From Arthonia radiata (taxonomy: Eukaryota > Ascomycota > Arthoniomycetes > Arthoniales > Arthoniaceae): a DNA stretch of 64,000 nucleotides. The notes beneath the pieces were generated by a model. The model ran no database searches. It saw only the letters and a list, made by a program, of their open reading frames with translations, and was not told the DNA's origin. Position 1 is the first letter of the stretch, and the number at the start of each line of letters is the position of its first letter. Made by a program: the position numbers and the translations under genes. The stretch lies in the NCBI GenBank assembly GCA_002989075.1, contig PSQN01000016.1, positions 3,178,336-3,242,335 on the forward strand, written 5' to 3'. Shown one piece after another: positions 37,094-48,639 of this stretch.

Positions 37094-38313
37094 AGCCTAA
37101 CGCTGTTGACCAAATGAGTTTGGATGCAGGGGCGGCGAAAACGCCAGAGGCGAGATAAGTTCGCGATGAAAGAAGGGAAGGTACTGAGGGGGGCGTGTCT
37201 ATGTTAGATGGACTATTTCAGGTCGTCGTTAGTTTCCAAAAGAAAGAGACGTCGGTATGCGATGAAGAGGCCAGTTGCACAGGAGAACCTACTTTTTGTG
37301 CGCAATTGCTCGTCTTAACGTGTCAAACGACGTTTCGATTCTTGAAAATATCTTGCCGCTCGTATGCACGAGGAGCAGATCAAGCTCAAGGTGGCGACGG
37401 GTGTGCTGAGTTGGCAGGATGTTCTTTGTATGCGATTATGTACCCACTGCTTCTGACGCACGCATTCGTGTTCCAAAGTCCGAGAAGAAGGTACTCCTGC
37501 TCACTAGAGCCAGGCCGTGAGAGCCACGCGTCCCCAAGTGTGATCCTCAGTCGGGTCTGACCCAAAGGTCTGCTGGTGAAAACGCTGTGTTGCGAGAGTG
37601 ATCTGGTATAGGTTCAGCGCGTCGGGACTGTCAACAATTTTTAATTGTGTCTGAATCAGCCCGTGTAGCTGTCAGTGATCGATATGCTGTGTTTTCTCAG
37701 GAGGAAGAGAATAGGTAAGAGATCGGTTGAGGGTCCAGGCGGGTGGGTTGGGTTGTTGATGCGGGAGTTTAAAGGGAAGTGGGAATGTGCGCGCAGTTGC
37801 GGTCGAAACAATCTCGGCAGATAGCGACGCGATTTGGTGTGTTTGGGACGTAAGCAGATAGCGAGCTTGGCCGAATCAGCGACAGGTGTGACAGCGAGAA
37901 AAGAATCACCAGAATACGTGCTTTCGTGGGGGATGAAACGAGATACAACGCTCGCGCTTCCGTTTTCTTTCGAAGACGCCTCATCCCGCCAAGACTTTAG
38001 ACGCTAGGGTTAAGTGCACTACTAGCAAACTCGACACGAGCAATGCGTGCTCGAGAAGCAACGGTTGTTTCCAGTGAAAATTGGAAAGTGGAATGTGTCG
38101 AACGTGAATGAATTATGGGAATGTCTGTTGTCATGTCGCAACTCTCATACAGTAAATGCAGACGTCGTGCCTCCAACGCCATCGCTAGAAAGCCAAGCCA
38201 TCACCTGCCAGAAACTCCATGCGTATGCGTCAATATCATGTCTATCGCCAAAATGTACCCACACCCGGAAACTCCATGTCACATATCTGAACCCCAAACA
38301 AATGTCGGGTATC
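37094..38313. other. PP1 promoter/leader and 3' end of LRR gene, about 1.2 kb
   Basis: Long upstream region of the PP1 gene. No coding exon was recognised; possible 5' UTR introns were not resolved. Confidence 0.5.
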
Positions 38314-40807
38314 TCAGATATGAATAGATGCTATGCTTGCGGTCTTGATAGGGGAGAACACGCCAGGCGACGTCTGGTGCTTCATCATCGGGCTGATGCT
38401 TGGCTCTCGTCTCATCCTGGGACTGTCCAGCCTTTTCTGCCACGTGTCAGGATGTTCGTTCTTCAGTGCTTCGATGCGCTGTCTAAAAACCTCGCTGCTC
38501 TGGCTCAAGCCGCGAGACATGGGTGGTCGCGGATCAATACGCGAGCTTTCTGCTTTGCCGCTGACATCTGATCTTCGTTGCGACCGCTGTTCGTTCTGCT
38601 GAGGCGTTGGTGAGCTCTGATGGCCATCGTTCGCTGCTAGGTGGTTGGTATTTGAATGGCTCTCATTGGCAGTCATGTAAGCAGTGTGTGGAGGATCCAG
38701 ATCCTGTTGCCGATCAGGCGTCTCAGTGACCTGGACGACCCGACGTCTAGGCCCCTTTCGACGCGACGCTTTAGTGGTGATGTTCGGCGTCGCAGGTGCA
38801 CCCGTTACTGTATCACCGGCTGGTGGTGGATGGGCATGGCTGACTGCGGCCGCCGAACGCAGGTCTGCTAACATCTCAGTATTCGTGAAAGGCTCGACAA
38901 CTGCAGTTTGGGGCGGTATTGGCACGCGATCCGCGAGCTGGCGACGCTCACTTCTATCCGGACCTGCACCATCAATGCTGATGTCCTCTGTATAGCCAGG
39001 GGTTGCCCGGAAGAGATTGAAGACAGTGATGCGGTGGTTGAGGTGAGTGGTCGTGTAGGGGTTACGCTTAACGTAGATCTCATAGAAGTCAGGCATGGCA
39101 GTCAGACGGGCCGCTTCCGTTGGATCGGTCAGCCTGTTCTCTCTGACATCTAGGCGGTGCAATGATTTGAGCTTCTCGATGCCAGCAAGAGAATTTAGTT
39201 TGTTGCTTCTGAGGTTGAGCACCGTAATGGCAGGTAAGGGTGACCGCGTCAGACTGCGGAGAGAGTCGACCAAGCAATTGGACAGGTTCAAGGCCCGTAG
39301 AGCGACGAGGGAAGACAAGGCGTCCGGTATGTCGGAGAACAGATTTGACGAGAGGTCGAGGGACTGCAGTGTGTCGGTCAGCGGTAGCAGACTCTCGGTG
39401 CTGATCGATGTGAGTCCGCTATCAGGTACACTCAGGTGCTTCAAAAATCGCCACTTGGTCGAAGGGAGCGAAATGTTCAGCATTAGACTTGATGAGCTCT
39501 GAAGGGGAGTGCGCGCCCTTGAGCTTGACTGAGAGCTGCCGGATGCTCTTCTGTCAATAGTAGATCGACCATACATGGACGCTGTCCTCGTGCGAAGTGT
39601 GTTTCGTGGAGAAATGCTACGGCTCAGCTTCTTTGACCGCTTGTCCGAGGGTGTACTTTGATGCGCTCCATCACTGGATCCGGGTCGCATCGTCATTGGC
39701 GGCGTATTAGAACCCGGCCAGCCCAGCTGTTTAGACAAGCCAGAAGAGCCGGTGAGGGGCATGGGAGATGCTGGTATTTTGGACGATCTGTGTCGTCTTT
39801 GGTCCATGTCGTCCAACACAACGTCATGCAACAGCTCAGATAGGTCATCTATCGACCCACGTTTCACGGTCAGACTTTGCACGGTCTCAGCGAGCACGTC
39901 CCAGCCATAGACGGATCTGAAGTCGATGTCGGCTATCTCAAAGGATGTGAGATTTTTGAAGACAGTGATGGGCACGGCAGTGTCAAAGGGAAATTCCTCA
40001 AAGCCCGCTATGCGCTTCAGTCTGTGATCTACGGAAATTTTCAGACAAGGTATTTTGGTAAAGGCTGAGTACAAATAGCGTGTATCATCCCTCGCTGATG
40101 CTTCTTTCTTTGCCTGCTGTCTCTGTGAATTATTCGCGAAGCTGACGTTGGAGAGCATGCTCGACATGCTCGACATGAGACTTCGCACGCTGGTGACGGA
40201 GTGGATCGAATCAGTATCGTAATTCTTGATCTTCGGAGGCTGGGTATGCGCCAGGAAGGAGACGTAATTGGACGAGGATGGTTCCGCATTGAGATTCTCT
40301 AGTCGAATGTTCATCGGACCGGTATTGACGCCCAATTCATCGAAGCGGTTCAAGAGGTAGTAAAGCTGATTCGGCGTCAAAAACAACCTTGCGGGCTTCA
40401 TTTGCGGGCGACCAAACAAGGGTAGCCATGACGACGCAGAAGCAGAGGCCGCAGATCTGGAGACAGCGTTGGAGGACAAGTTCGAGGCGCTAGTTGGTGG
40501 CCTGGCCGCAGTCGCGGTGTGTGGCGCGTTTACCGAATGAAATTGTTGCAGCGGCTGGCGTTGGAGGAGTAGAGAGTCTGCCAACGCCTTCTCATGTGTG
40601 CGGATGAAGTATGCGAGGTTCTGTGAGAGTCAGCAGATCGGGGTAAAGAAATTGGTCATCAACGATGTCTTCCGAGTCTAGCTTCTCACGTCACCATGCT
40701 CTTCCCAGGGCACTCTTGGGAGAGCACCGCCTTGATGCTGTGGGGACTGATATGGGTGAAATGGCTAGTCGTACCTTGATGAAGAGCCCGCCGTCTTCAG
40801 AGTCCAT
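38314..40807 (-). CDS. Leucine-rich-repeat protein, 779 aa
   Basis: An 11-codon first exon (40807-40775, MDSEDGGLFIK) joins a long second exon (40620-38314) at NLAYFIRTHEKALADS. The frame of exon 2 otherwise has no ATG near its 5' end, which supports the tiny first exon. The N-terminal 250 residues include TPNQLYYLLNRFDELGVNTG and a KIPCLKISVDHRLKRIAGFEEF block. Leucine-rich repeats occupy about 395-530 (LQSLDLSSNLFSDIPDAL, LRALNLSNCLVDSL, ITVLNLRSNKLNSL, LHRLDVRENRLTD), capped by a VKRNPYTTTHLNHRITVFNLF segment. The C terminus is disordered and basic. The layout suggests a cytosolic scaffold (nischarin- or LRR-guanylate-like); the precise role is unknown. Confidence 0.82.
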
Positions 40808-42039
40808 GCCTAGACCGCGCTTGGTTGTGTATGCATATAGTTCTGTTCAGCACTCGATCTCGTGAAGCTTACAATGCCGTAGTGGGTATAGATGCGAGCG
40901 CAGTGAATGTCTGTAAACAAGCGCAAGCTCAGTCCGGCGGAAGCGCTTTCACGATCTTGTTTTCGCACGGAAAAGCTTGACAGATAATCAGCACCAAGCT
41001 AAGGACAGTCTGCGGATTTCTCTTTCAAAGGAGCGACTGGGTATCACAATTCTTAGGATATATTAAACTTCATCGACCGCGGCGCGAAAGAGTATTAGGA
41101 CTAGATTTGCAGGCGGTGACGCAGGCGCTCCGGCTTAGAGAGGGTGCGCACGGCGATAGAGAAGGATACGAGTGCGCTTCGAGATGTGTGAGCGGCGGTT
41201 GGCGAAGGCTGGAGCAGGACGGTGAGGAATAGGGTGGGGTGTGCTGCCTGGTTAGATTGGGGTGGAGTGGACCGTGGGTCAGTCACCGGCGGCAGAAGAT
41301 TTCAATAGGTTGACGTAGATTTTGGGATTCGATGACTAGACGAGCAACTGGTACAGTGAATTTGAACATGTCGAACAAGAGAACAGAGAGGTGTTTAGCA
41401 TAGATAACACTCATCAACATCATCCATTCTCGCATGTGCTCAAAGACGATAGAGAAGCACGCTTGAGGGGCAAGCGCTAGTAGCTTAGTGCGGATCTACC
41501 AGGGTCTGCGTTCTGGCGGTTGGTGAGAGTGGCCGCTGATTGGTCGGGGCCCCGACCCCACCAGAAAATTGCATGACCGACCGTTGCATCTCCCTCACCA
41601 CTATACTTGCGATAAGACTCGTCGGTATGCAGCGAACAATCATCCCGCAATTTAACAGCGACTTTGACATATGACCCTCCATGGCGCGGTCTATGGCTCT
41701 TAGACGGACGACGGCCACCATTGTTGTAGTCGTCGCGACCATCCCACCGAAGGCTTCCACCGACGACGAATGATGGTGTGAGCGCTTTTCACCACAATCT
41801 CGCAAGAGTCACGCACTGCAGTCAGCCGCGCTCACGGGCTCTGTCCGACTCTCCGTTGTCGGGATGCTGCATTCCAGTAGCTCGGACGCTGGCCTTGGTA
41901 TCAGCTGCGACTCTGGCGAGCTGCCTATCACTGCCCGCGTCCATCCCACGCCTTCACCGCTTCCGAGCGTCTCCTACCAAGCATCCTGAGCTATCAAACT
42001 CCAAAGCAGACCAACCTAACCGCGCGCCGTGCGAACCCA
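40808..42039. other. Intergenic, about 1.2 kb
   Basis: Promoter of the LRR gene and 3' region of FOL1. No coding exon or repeat recognised. Confidence 0.5.
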
Positions 42040-43746
42040 TCAACGCCAGATCGCGTCTGCCACGCTCGCTACTTGCACCATTTCCTGCACATCATGCACC
42101 CTGATCACGTCAGCGCCGCCTTGTATAGCGGCGCTCACAGCTGCTGCCGTGCCCCACGCTCGCTCACGTGCTTCAACGACCCCAGATATCGTCCCCAGAA
42201 ACTTCTTCCGGCTTGCACCAACAACCCACGGCAGCCCCTGCAACTCTGGTTGGCCGCGAAGCTCGCTGAAGCTCCGAAGGATCTCGAGGTTCTGCTTCCC
42301 TGTCTTTGCGAAACCTATACCAGGGTCGAGTACTATGCGCCAGCGCCTAATGCCGGCCGTTTCTGCAGCTGCGACTCGCGCCTGCAGCTCCCTGCTAATG
42401 GTCGGAAGCAGTCCGTTGGGGTAGCTTGTGTGCTCCTTGCTCGTCATGGTAGATGGGTCACCACGCATGTGCATGAGGATGATAGAGCAGCCCAAATCGG
42501 CGACTGTGCTAAGCATCGCAGAGTCCAACGTCCCCCCGCTCACGTCATTGACAATGTCTGCCCCAGCATCGACGGCTGCACGAGCTACTGACGCTCGGTA
42601 GGTGTCGATGCTAATGCAGACGCGGTCCTCGAGCTTCTGCTCCTGAATCATGTCTCGAATCTTCCGAACAGCTGGGACGACGCGGCTGATTTCTTCAGCC
42701 CCACCCACATCTTCAGCTTTCGGACGAGTCGACTGCCCGCCAACGTCAATAATACTGACTCCAGCGTTCAAGTGAGCTTGTATAGTCTTCTCGAGTGCTG
42801 ACATATCCGACGCAGAGTGAAGTCCGCCATCCGAGAATGAGTCGGGAGTCAAGTTGAGAATTGACATGACGTGCGTCTTGCGCTTATGCAGCAGAGCTGT
42901 CAAAGGAAGCATACTAGCCCCTAGCGACGTTACTGTGGTTGGGGACAAGCTCGACCGCTTGAATTGCTGAAGCTGTCTCAGGTACGTTGTTGATAGCGCT
43001 GGCAAGGATGGATGCGTAGCATCAGGTATGAGCCTCGGAGCACGTCAACACAACGAGCTTTCTAGGAAGACTTACTAGCTTACTGGCAAAGCGGCTGCAG
43101 CACAAACGCTCGCTCGAGCATCAATTTGTGCGGCACTTGCAGTCGCGGCTCATCAATCACTCGGTCCTCATACAGCAACACGTCCAAGTCTATCGTTCTT
43201 GGACCCTTCTCAATCGTCTTGCGACGGTTCAGCTGCTTTTCGATTGACTGCAATCGATCCAGTAAAGGTATCGGTTCAAGACTTGTTTCTATCTACAAAA
43301 CCGTCAGCGTAAATGCCGGTCTACCTTGTACAGCTGCGCTGGGTAGTCCGTACCTCGCAAACTCCGTTGAGGAAATCGCCTTGGTCCGTCACGTACATTG
43401 CTTTTGTTTCCCAGAGACCACTGGTGCGTTTGATACTGATTTCATCATCTTTGCGGAGAGCTCGACAAGCATCCTCAATGAGCTTCAGTCTGTCTCCAAC
43501 ATTTGATCCCAGTGCTACGAAGGCCTTCCTTGGTTGCTGATGTGAGTGCGTACTGAGACTGCGGATTGCGCCCGCGGTGCGATAACTTGGACCGTTGGAT
43601 AAGGTGCGACCAGATGATTCTGCAGATCTCCGCAAGGAACAGCCAAAATTAGTAGGGACGAGCTGTGAGTCAAAGACTGGCCGATGGGCAGATACGCAAG
43701 TAGGGCAAAGCCCAGGAATTCGCTTGCTACACCTCTGTAGAAGCAT
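42040..43746 (-). CDS. FOL1: Folate biosynthesis bifunctional HPPK-DHPS
   Basis: Exons 43746-43354, 43292-43084 and 43033-42040 give 531 aa. It makes dihydropteroate from hydroxymethyl-dihydropterin and p-aminobenzoate. Residues 1-75 are Arg/Ser-rich without clear domains and end RSLSTHSH, like a mitochondrial presequence. The HPPK domain follows with KAFVALGSNVGDR, SGLWETKAMYV, GDFLNGVCE and GPRTIDLDVLLY. The DHPS domain has SILNLTPDSFSDGG, IIDVGGQSTRP, DIVNDVSGG and the C-terminal GGADVIRVHDV. No dihydroneopterin aldolase domain is present in the predicted product, unlike yeast Fol1. The start is uncertain because the frame stays open about 75 codons upstream without ATG. DHPS is the sulfonamide target. 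Confidence 0.9.
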
Positions 43747-44165
43747 CCGTAGCGATGCTGTGCCACTGATGGTGTACGAGGCTAGGATATCAACACCTCT
43801 TTGAAGTAAACTTCTTCGCCGTCTTTCCACGGTATCGACGTCCGCCGACGGTGAAGAAGTTTGGTGAAGAAGTTTGGAGCCCAATCGAGACGAGCGTCGC
43901 TTAGAGAATCCCTGACACTGATAATTCGCATTACAACACTGAAATTGTTCACAATAAGAGAGACCGGTCACATTGTCACAAGGGCCTCGGTAAAGTCATC
44001 TTGCTCGGCTGTATGTGGAGCGGCGCTGATGGCCGAGAAGTGTCTGGGGTAAAGTCATCTCGTCGTGTCCCTTCTGCTCACTACCTTTCGTCAACGTCCC
44101 CAGAAGCACTTGAGACTCTCGACGAAATAATAGACATCTCGACTTAGCTCTCAACAACCGCAACA
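43747..44165. promoter_or_regulatory. Divergent promoter FOL1 / nitronate monooxygenase, 419 bp
   Basis: Contains CCTCGG at 43985-43990 and a 15-base direct repeat of GGTAAAGTCATCTYG at 43989 and 44049. Part could be additional 5' FOL1 coding sequence, since that frame stays open to about 43971. Confidence 0.5.
43985..43990 (+). promoter_or_regulatory. FarA/FarB-type CCTCGG hexamer upstream of nitronate monooxygenase
   Basis: Lies 176 bp before ATG 44166. Same core as the site upstream of MFE-2; the match is short. Confidence 0.3.
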
Positions 44166-45366
44166 ATGGCCGCACCACGTACGTTTGATCCGCCCTTGCA
44201 ACGCTACCCCCAGCTAACCGCCACGCAGAGCAACTCAAAACGACCACGACCGATCTCTTGAAGATCAAGCACCCGATCATGCTGGCTGGTATGAACGTGG
44301 CTGCCGGTCCCAAGCTCGCCGCAGCCGTCACCAACGCGGGCGGTCTCGGCGTCATTGGCGGTGTTGGCTATACGCCAGACATGCTCCGCGAGCAGATTGC
44401 CGAGCTCAAGGGCTACCTTCAAGACAAGAAGGCACCGTTTGGCGTTGATCTGCTGCTCCCACAAGTCGGTGGCAGCGCTCGCAAGACGAAGTAAGGCCAC
44501 CCCATGTCATTGCACAGTTCCAGACATCCCTCCAGTGCACCACATTCATGCAACGTGAGCCCACGCTGACGACTCACAGCTACGACTACACCAAAGGCAA
44601 GCTCAACGACCTCGTCGACATCATCATCTCCTCCGGCGCCAGTCTCTTCGTCTCCGCCGTCGGCGTCCCCCCCAAGGCCGTCGTCGACAAGCTCCACGCC
44701 AACGGCATCCTCTACATGAACATGATCGGCCACCCCAAGCACGTCCCCAAGTGCCTCGACATCGGCGCGGACCTCATCTGCGCGCAGGGCGGCGAGGGCG
44801 GCGGCCACACCGGCGACGTCCCCACCTCCATCCTCATTCCCACCGTCGCCAAGATGTGCGCCGGCAAGATCTCCCCGCTCGGCCACCCTGTGCAGGTGAT
44901 TGCCGCGGGTGGTATCTTCAATGGCCAGGGCGTGGCGAGCGCAATGATGCTTGGGGCTAGTGGTGTGTGGATTGGTACGCGGTTTGTGCTGAGCGAGGAG
45001 GCGGGCGCGCCGAAGGCTCATCAGGAGGCTGTGCGCACGGCGGGCTTTGATGATAATGTGAGGACGATTATCTTTACTGGGCGCCCGCTGCGTGTGCGGA
45101 ACAACCCGTACATCCAGAACTGGGAGGAGAACAGGCAGAATGACATTAAGGATTTGACGGGCAAGGGCAAGATTCCGGTGGAGCACGATATTGAGAGCAT
45201 GGGAGACGACGTGGATGACGATACGATGGACAATGCAAGGCCGTTCTTGATGGGTAAGGCCGCGGCGGTGACAAACGAGCGGAAGTCTGCGAAGGCGATT
45301 GTGGATGAGATGGTGGAGGGCGCCGTGGAGGCGTTGAAGAGGGGCGCGAGCTATGCGAAGCTGTAG
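44166..45366 (+). CDS. FMN-dependent nitronate monooxygenase, predicted peroxisomal
   Basis: Exons 44166-44178 (13 nt), 44229-44490 and 44580-45366 give 353 aa. The protein oxidises alkyl nitronates such as propionate-3-nitronate with FMN. The barrel begins KIKHPIMLAGMNVAAGPKLA and has the signatures NAGGLGVIGGVGY, LICAQGGEGGGHTGD, AAGGIFNGQGVASAMMLGASGV and WIGTRFVLSEEA. Together these define the 2-nitropropane dioxygenase family. The C terminus is SYAKL, an AKL tripeptide of the PTS1 class, so peroxisomal import is likely (inference). Codon use is very GC-rich at third positions, which opens long antisense frames here. A CCTCGG hexamer lies upstream. Confidence 0.92.
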
Positions 45367-45676
45367 ATGAGGTGTGGTAAAGGTGGGTGTGACAAGCGTT
45401 GGGGTGTGGGTGTGTTGAGTATGTATAGCATTTAGCTTTTGTGAATACTGTCTCAAATCTGCCTGTCTCCTGTGCGCCGTCTTCCGGGCCCGTGTTTCTA
45501 CATTAGCCTGTGCTAGTTGCTTCATTACTGCTGCCGTTACTGCGTGACTTGGAACACCGGCAGGGCTCACCTCCAATCCGTCGGGTTTTCGACTTCACAC
45601 TCTTACATTTCGACCCCATTTGCCCGTACAAATCTATCAATTCCCCTGAAATACTCAGAAAGCCTCAATACCAGTA
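45367..45676. other. Intergenic, 310 bp
   Basis: Between two plus-strand genes. Nothing recognised. Confidence 0.5.
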
Positions 45677-45913
45677 ATGTCCTCACTCCTCCGCACCTTC
45701 ACATCCCTCAGCCCCCGCACTCGTCTCTTCATTGGCCTCGGCACCATCGCCTACGCGTCCATCGCCATGTACACCACGGACGCCGTCGCGCCGTCCCTCG
45801 GCTTTGAAGCTACGGAGAAAGACAGGGAGGAGCTGAGGAGGTATGCGCCGAGATTGAGCGTGAGGGATCGGGAGGTCGAGGGGGAAGTGGCTGAAAGGGG
45901 GAGGGGCGAGTGA
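45677..45913 (+). CDS. Small single-pass membrane protein, 78 aa, unknown
   Basis: Single exon from ATG 45677. The N terminus is basic and Ser/Thr-rich (MSSLLRTFTSLSPRTR). One hydrophobic segment follows (about 17-36, LFIGLGTIAYASIAMY), then a charged soluble tail (EKDREELRRYAPRLSVRDRE) that probably forms a helix. Such architecture is common in small mitochondrial inner-membrane or assembly proteins, but I recognise no family. The CT-rich sequence before the ATG is compatible with a fungal 5' leader. Confidence 0.6.
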   Translation: MSSLLRTFTSLSPRTRLFIGLGTIAYASIAMYTTDAVAPSLGFEATEKDREELRRYAPRLSVRDREVEGEVAERGRGE

Positions 45914-47164
45914 GGGTGTAATGCAGAATCAGCAAGCGCGAGCAAAACAGGAGAACAACCGTGGAGGATGATGACTGTGTCTTGACGAGGCTACAAGTCA
46001 GTATGAGGCGAATACCAACGACAAGAACATCTGTCAACAGCCGTGTGAGAGCCGTGATTGCGAGGGTCACTGCGCATCTACGCCGTAAGAACGCGGCGGG
46101 TCCACAACGCAGGAGACAACATATGCAAGACGAGGAAGAAGAGCAGCCGATATCGCTTGAGAATAAACAGCCTCGACAGGAGGCCTGCAATGTTGGATGC
46201 TGGTGGAAGAGTATGTGCAGGGGTTTCACTGGGCAGACAATTAACGCCTAGGCGATCATCGACAAGAAAAGCAGGCGTACTTGAGAAGATCGGGCGGGGC
46301 GCCCGGCGTGATGGGGACGCCAGACACCGATAGCGGCGATCACAGCATGATGGATCGGTTGCGAAAGAAAGAAACCACGCCTTGAGCCTTTCAACGTGCT
46401 TGAAGGCACAGGGAGACGCAAGCGAACATGGACTGATCTGGTAGATGGTGGTGATGAGGATTAGCTGTAGGTGAAGAATTCATGGTGAGTGTGTTCAGTG
46501 TCTTTTTCTTTCACAGCGAAGATACGAGGCCAACCTACTCTTGGTTCTTCACGCCTTCTCTCCCCTAGGTCTGCTTCCTATATGTAGCTTGCCTTCTTCA
46601 ACGTGATGCCTCCCTCCTCCCTGCTTTGGGTAGGCGAGCTGGCGCATTTGCCGTTGTCTTCGCTGGCTCCTCCTCGTGACAAACGCGCAGCAGAATGATG
46701 TCGTCAACACCCCTTGAGACTGGCACACGGGTGACTGAGTTCTGGGTGACGCGGGTAGGCGAGCTCGCTGTTGGTCTCAAGGGTGACTCTTGCGGCAAGC
46801 CGACTTTGGTGCACAATCCGTCGCCCGGTCTTTGCATTCACCATGAGCTCAGTTCATGCAGTTGTGACTTGCACTGATGGGGAAGCTATCGTTCACAGTG
46901 AGCGACATACTGTCCGGGTCATTGCAAGAAACATTTTGTGGGCGAAAACACGGGCACGGCATTTAAGTCAAGTAGTCGAAAAGGGCAGCCCATTCATTCA
47001 TCACCCGCAACTCTTGCTGGCGAAGGCCAAGCGCCAATAAATACAATGAGAGGCTTGCGTCTCAGTCAAGCACAATGAGACCACCGTCACACCATCCACC
47101 GCGGTCATCCTCGCATGCCACCCAAAGGGCGTCAGACAAAGATGACCTCCTCAGGACCACACCT

Positions 47165-47310
47165 CGCCATCACGCCGCAGGGACCGATCGTACCAAGAGT
47201 ATTTGTTTCGCGCCACCCGCTTTATCGATCTGAAGAGGATCAGCTCCACCGAGGAGATCGTTACCCCAGGAACGCCCCGCCATCACGCTGCAGAGACCGA
47301 TTGCACCAAG
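47165..47310. repeat. Two-copy 113-bp-spaced repeat
   Basis: A roughly 33-bp block starting CGCCATCACGC occurs at 47165 and again at 47278 with a few transitions. On the plus strand both can encode TPRHHAA-TD-TK. Confidence 0.65.
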
Positions 47311-47517
47311 GTGCTTCGGCTATTCCGCGTGCGCTTAACAGTTCGCTCGCCGGAGCCTTTTATTCGGGACTTTCGGAGCTCCACAGGACGCCATTTGGCT
47401 TGCAAACGTGTTGATACGCTGCAATAGACGAGGGAAACCAGCCCGAAGGCCAAAAACCTTGTCAGCCCTCCAACACCCACAAAACCCACAACCAGAACCA
47501 GCGCAGCGCGAAGGGAA

Positions 47518-47690
47518 GTGCGTCGTGTGCCTCTCCTGGGGTGGTCGGAGGCAAGTCGTCTTGTCCCTGGTGCCTCTCCAAGAAAGGTCGGAGGCGGTTC
47601 CGCTGGAGTGCGTCGTGTGCCTCTCCTGGGGTGGTCGGAGGCAAGTCGTCTTGTCGAGCCTCTCCAGCGGTCGGAGGCGGTTCGGCTGAT
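47518..47690. repeat. Tandem 90-bp unit, about two copies
   Basis: A nearly identical 47-bp block starting GTGCGTCGTGTG recurs at 47518 and 47608. It contains the CCTCTCC...GGTCGGAGG motif that recurs throughout the region. Confidence 0.75.
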
Positions 47691-47694
47691 CCGT

Positions 47695-48061
47695 CCAGCA
47701 TACGCCTCGAACGCTTCCAGTCCAGCCTCAGACACGAGCCGCGTCAAGGGCGAAACCAAGCAGCAGCAAGCGTCGTCAGCCGTCCCAGTCACAGACGAGT
47801 CGAATGGTCCAGCATACACCTCGAACACTTCCAGGATAGCCTCGGACACGAGCCGTTTCAAGGGCGTCCCCAATCAGCAGTAAGAGTCGTCAGCACTCCC
47901 AGTCATAGACGAGGCGAATGTTCCTGCGCCAGCATACACCTCGGACGCTTCCAGGTTAGCCTCGGACACACAAACCGCGTCAAGGGCGAAACCAAGCAGC
48001 AGCAGGCGTCGTCAGCACCCCCAGTCACAAACGAGGCGAATGTTCCAGTGCCAGCATACGC
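47695..48061. repeat. Tandem 114-122-bp unit, about 3 copies
   Basis: Units begin CCAGCATA at 47695, 47809, 47929 and (partial) 48051, so lengths are 114, 120 and 122 bp. On the minus strand the units translate as a roughly 40-residue repeat containing ADDACCCLVSPLTRLVSEA, broken by one TGA and one 2-bp insertion. This suggests a decayed repeat-protein gene or a minisatellite with a fortuitous frame. Confidence 0.75.
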
Positions 48062-48139
48062 CTGTTGTAGGTACGGATGTACGGCGAATGGTCCAGGTGA
48101 CCTCTCCAACGGTCGGAGGTCTGTCGGCTGAGCGGTTAA

Positions 48140-48415
48140 GACGGCCTCACCGTGGCGTGCAGTTGCTTGTGGGGCGATATCAAACGGAGCCACCATGCGG
48201 TCGGAAGCTCTGAGGGATCATTGGCCATCTCAGTTCGCTGTGATGTGGGCCCCTCCAAAGGTCGAGGGCCAAGTTGGCTAAAGTCGCGACTCGTCTGTTG
48301 AGGGATGCGTTTAGGACGGCCTCACTGTGGCGTGCAGTTGCTAGTGGGGCGATATCAAACGGAGCCACCATGCGGTCGGAAGCTCTGAGAGATCATAGGC
48401 CATCCCAGTGCGCTG
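48140..48415. repeat. Direct repeat, 101 bp, spaced 175 bp
   Basis: Blocks 48140-48240 and 48315-48415 start GACGGCCTCAC and differ at only a handful of positions, mostly transitions. Confidence 0.8.
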
Positions 48416-48639
48416 ACGAGTGTCAGGAAGGCCCTGAGAGAGGACGGCCCCTCCTGAGAGATGGTCGGGGGCAGGTCGGCTGTGATGATATCTTGAACTC
48501 GATGAGGGGTTGTGTGTCTTTGTGGCACCATGGTACCACAAGGCCTCTCCACGAATGGTCGGAGGCAGTCGGCTGCATTGAAGAGCTTACCTTGCTTACC
48601 TTGTTGAGGCGTTGAGCGAGTCGTTGAGGGATGGAAGTG

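Noticed and set aside
44419-45576. Long minus-strand open frame (385 codons) over the nitronate monooxygenase
   Set aside because: It is a shadow caused by strong GC bias at third codon positions of the real gene. Its sequence is low-complexity His/Leu/Arg and has no motif.
47541-48131. Plus-strand 196-codon frame across the repeat array
   Set aside because: Translation changes between units because unit lengths are not all multiples of three, and it has no ATG-led, family-like content. Treated as repeat sequence.
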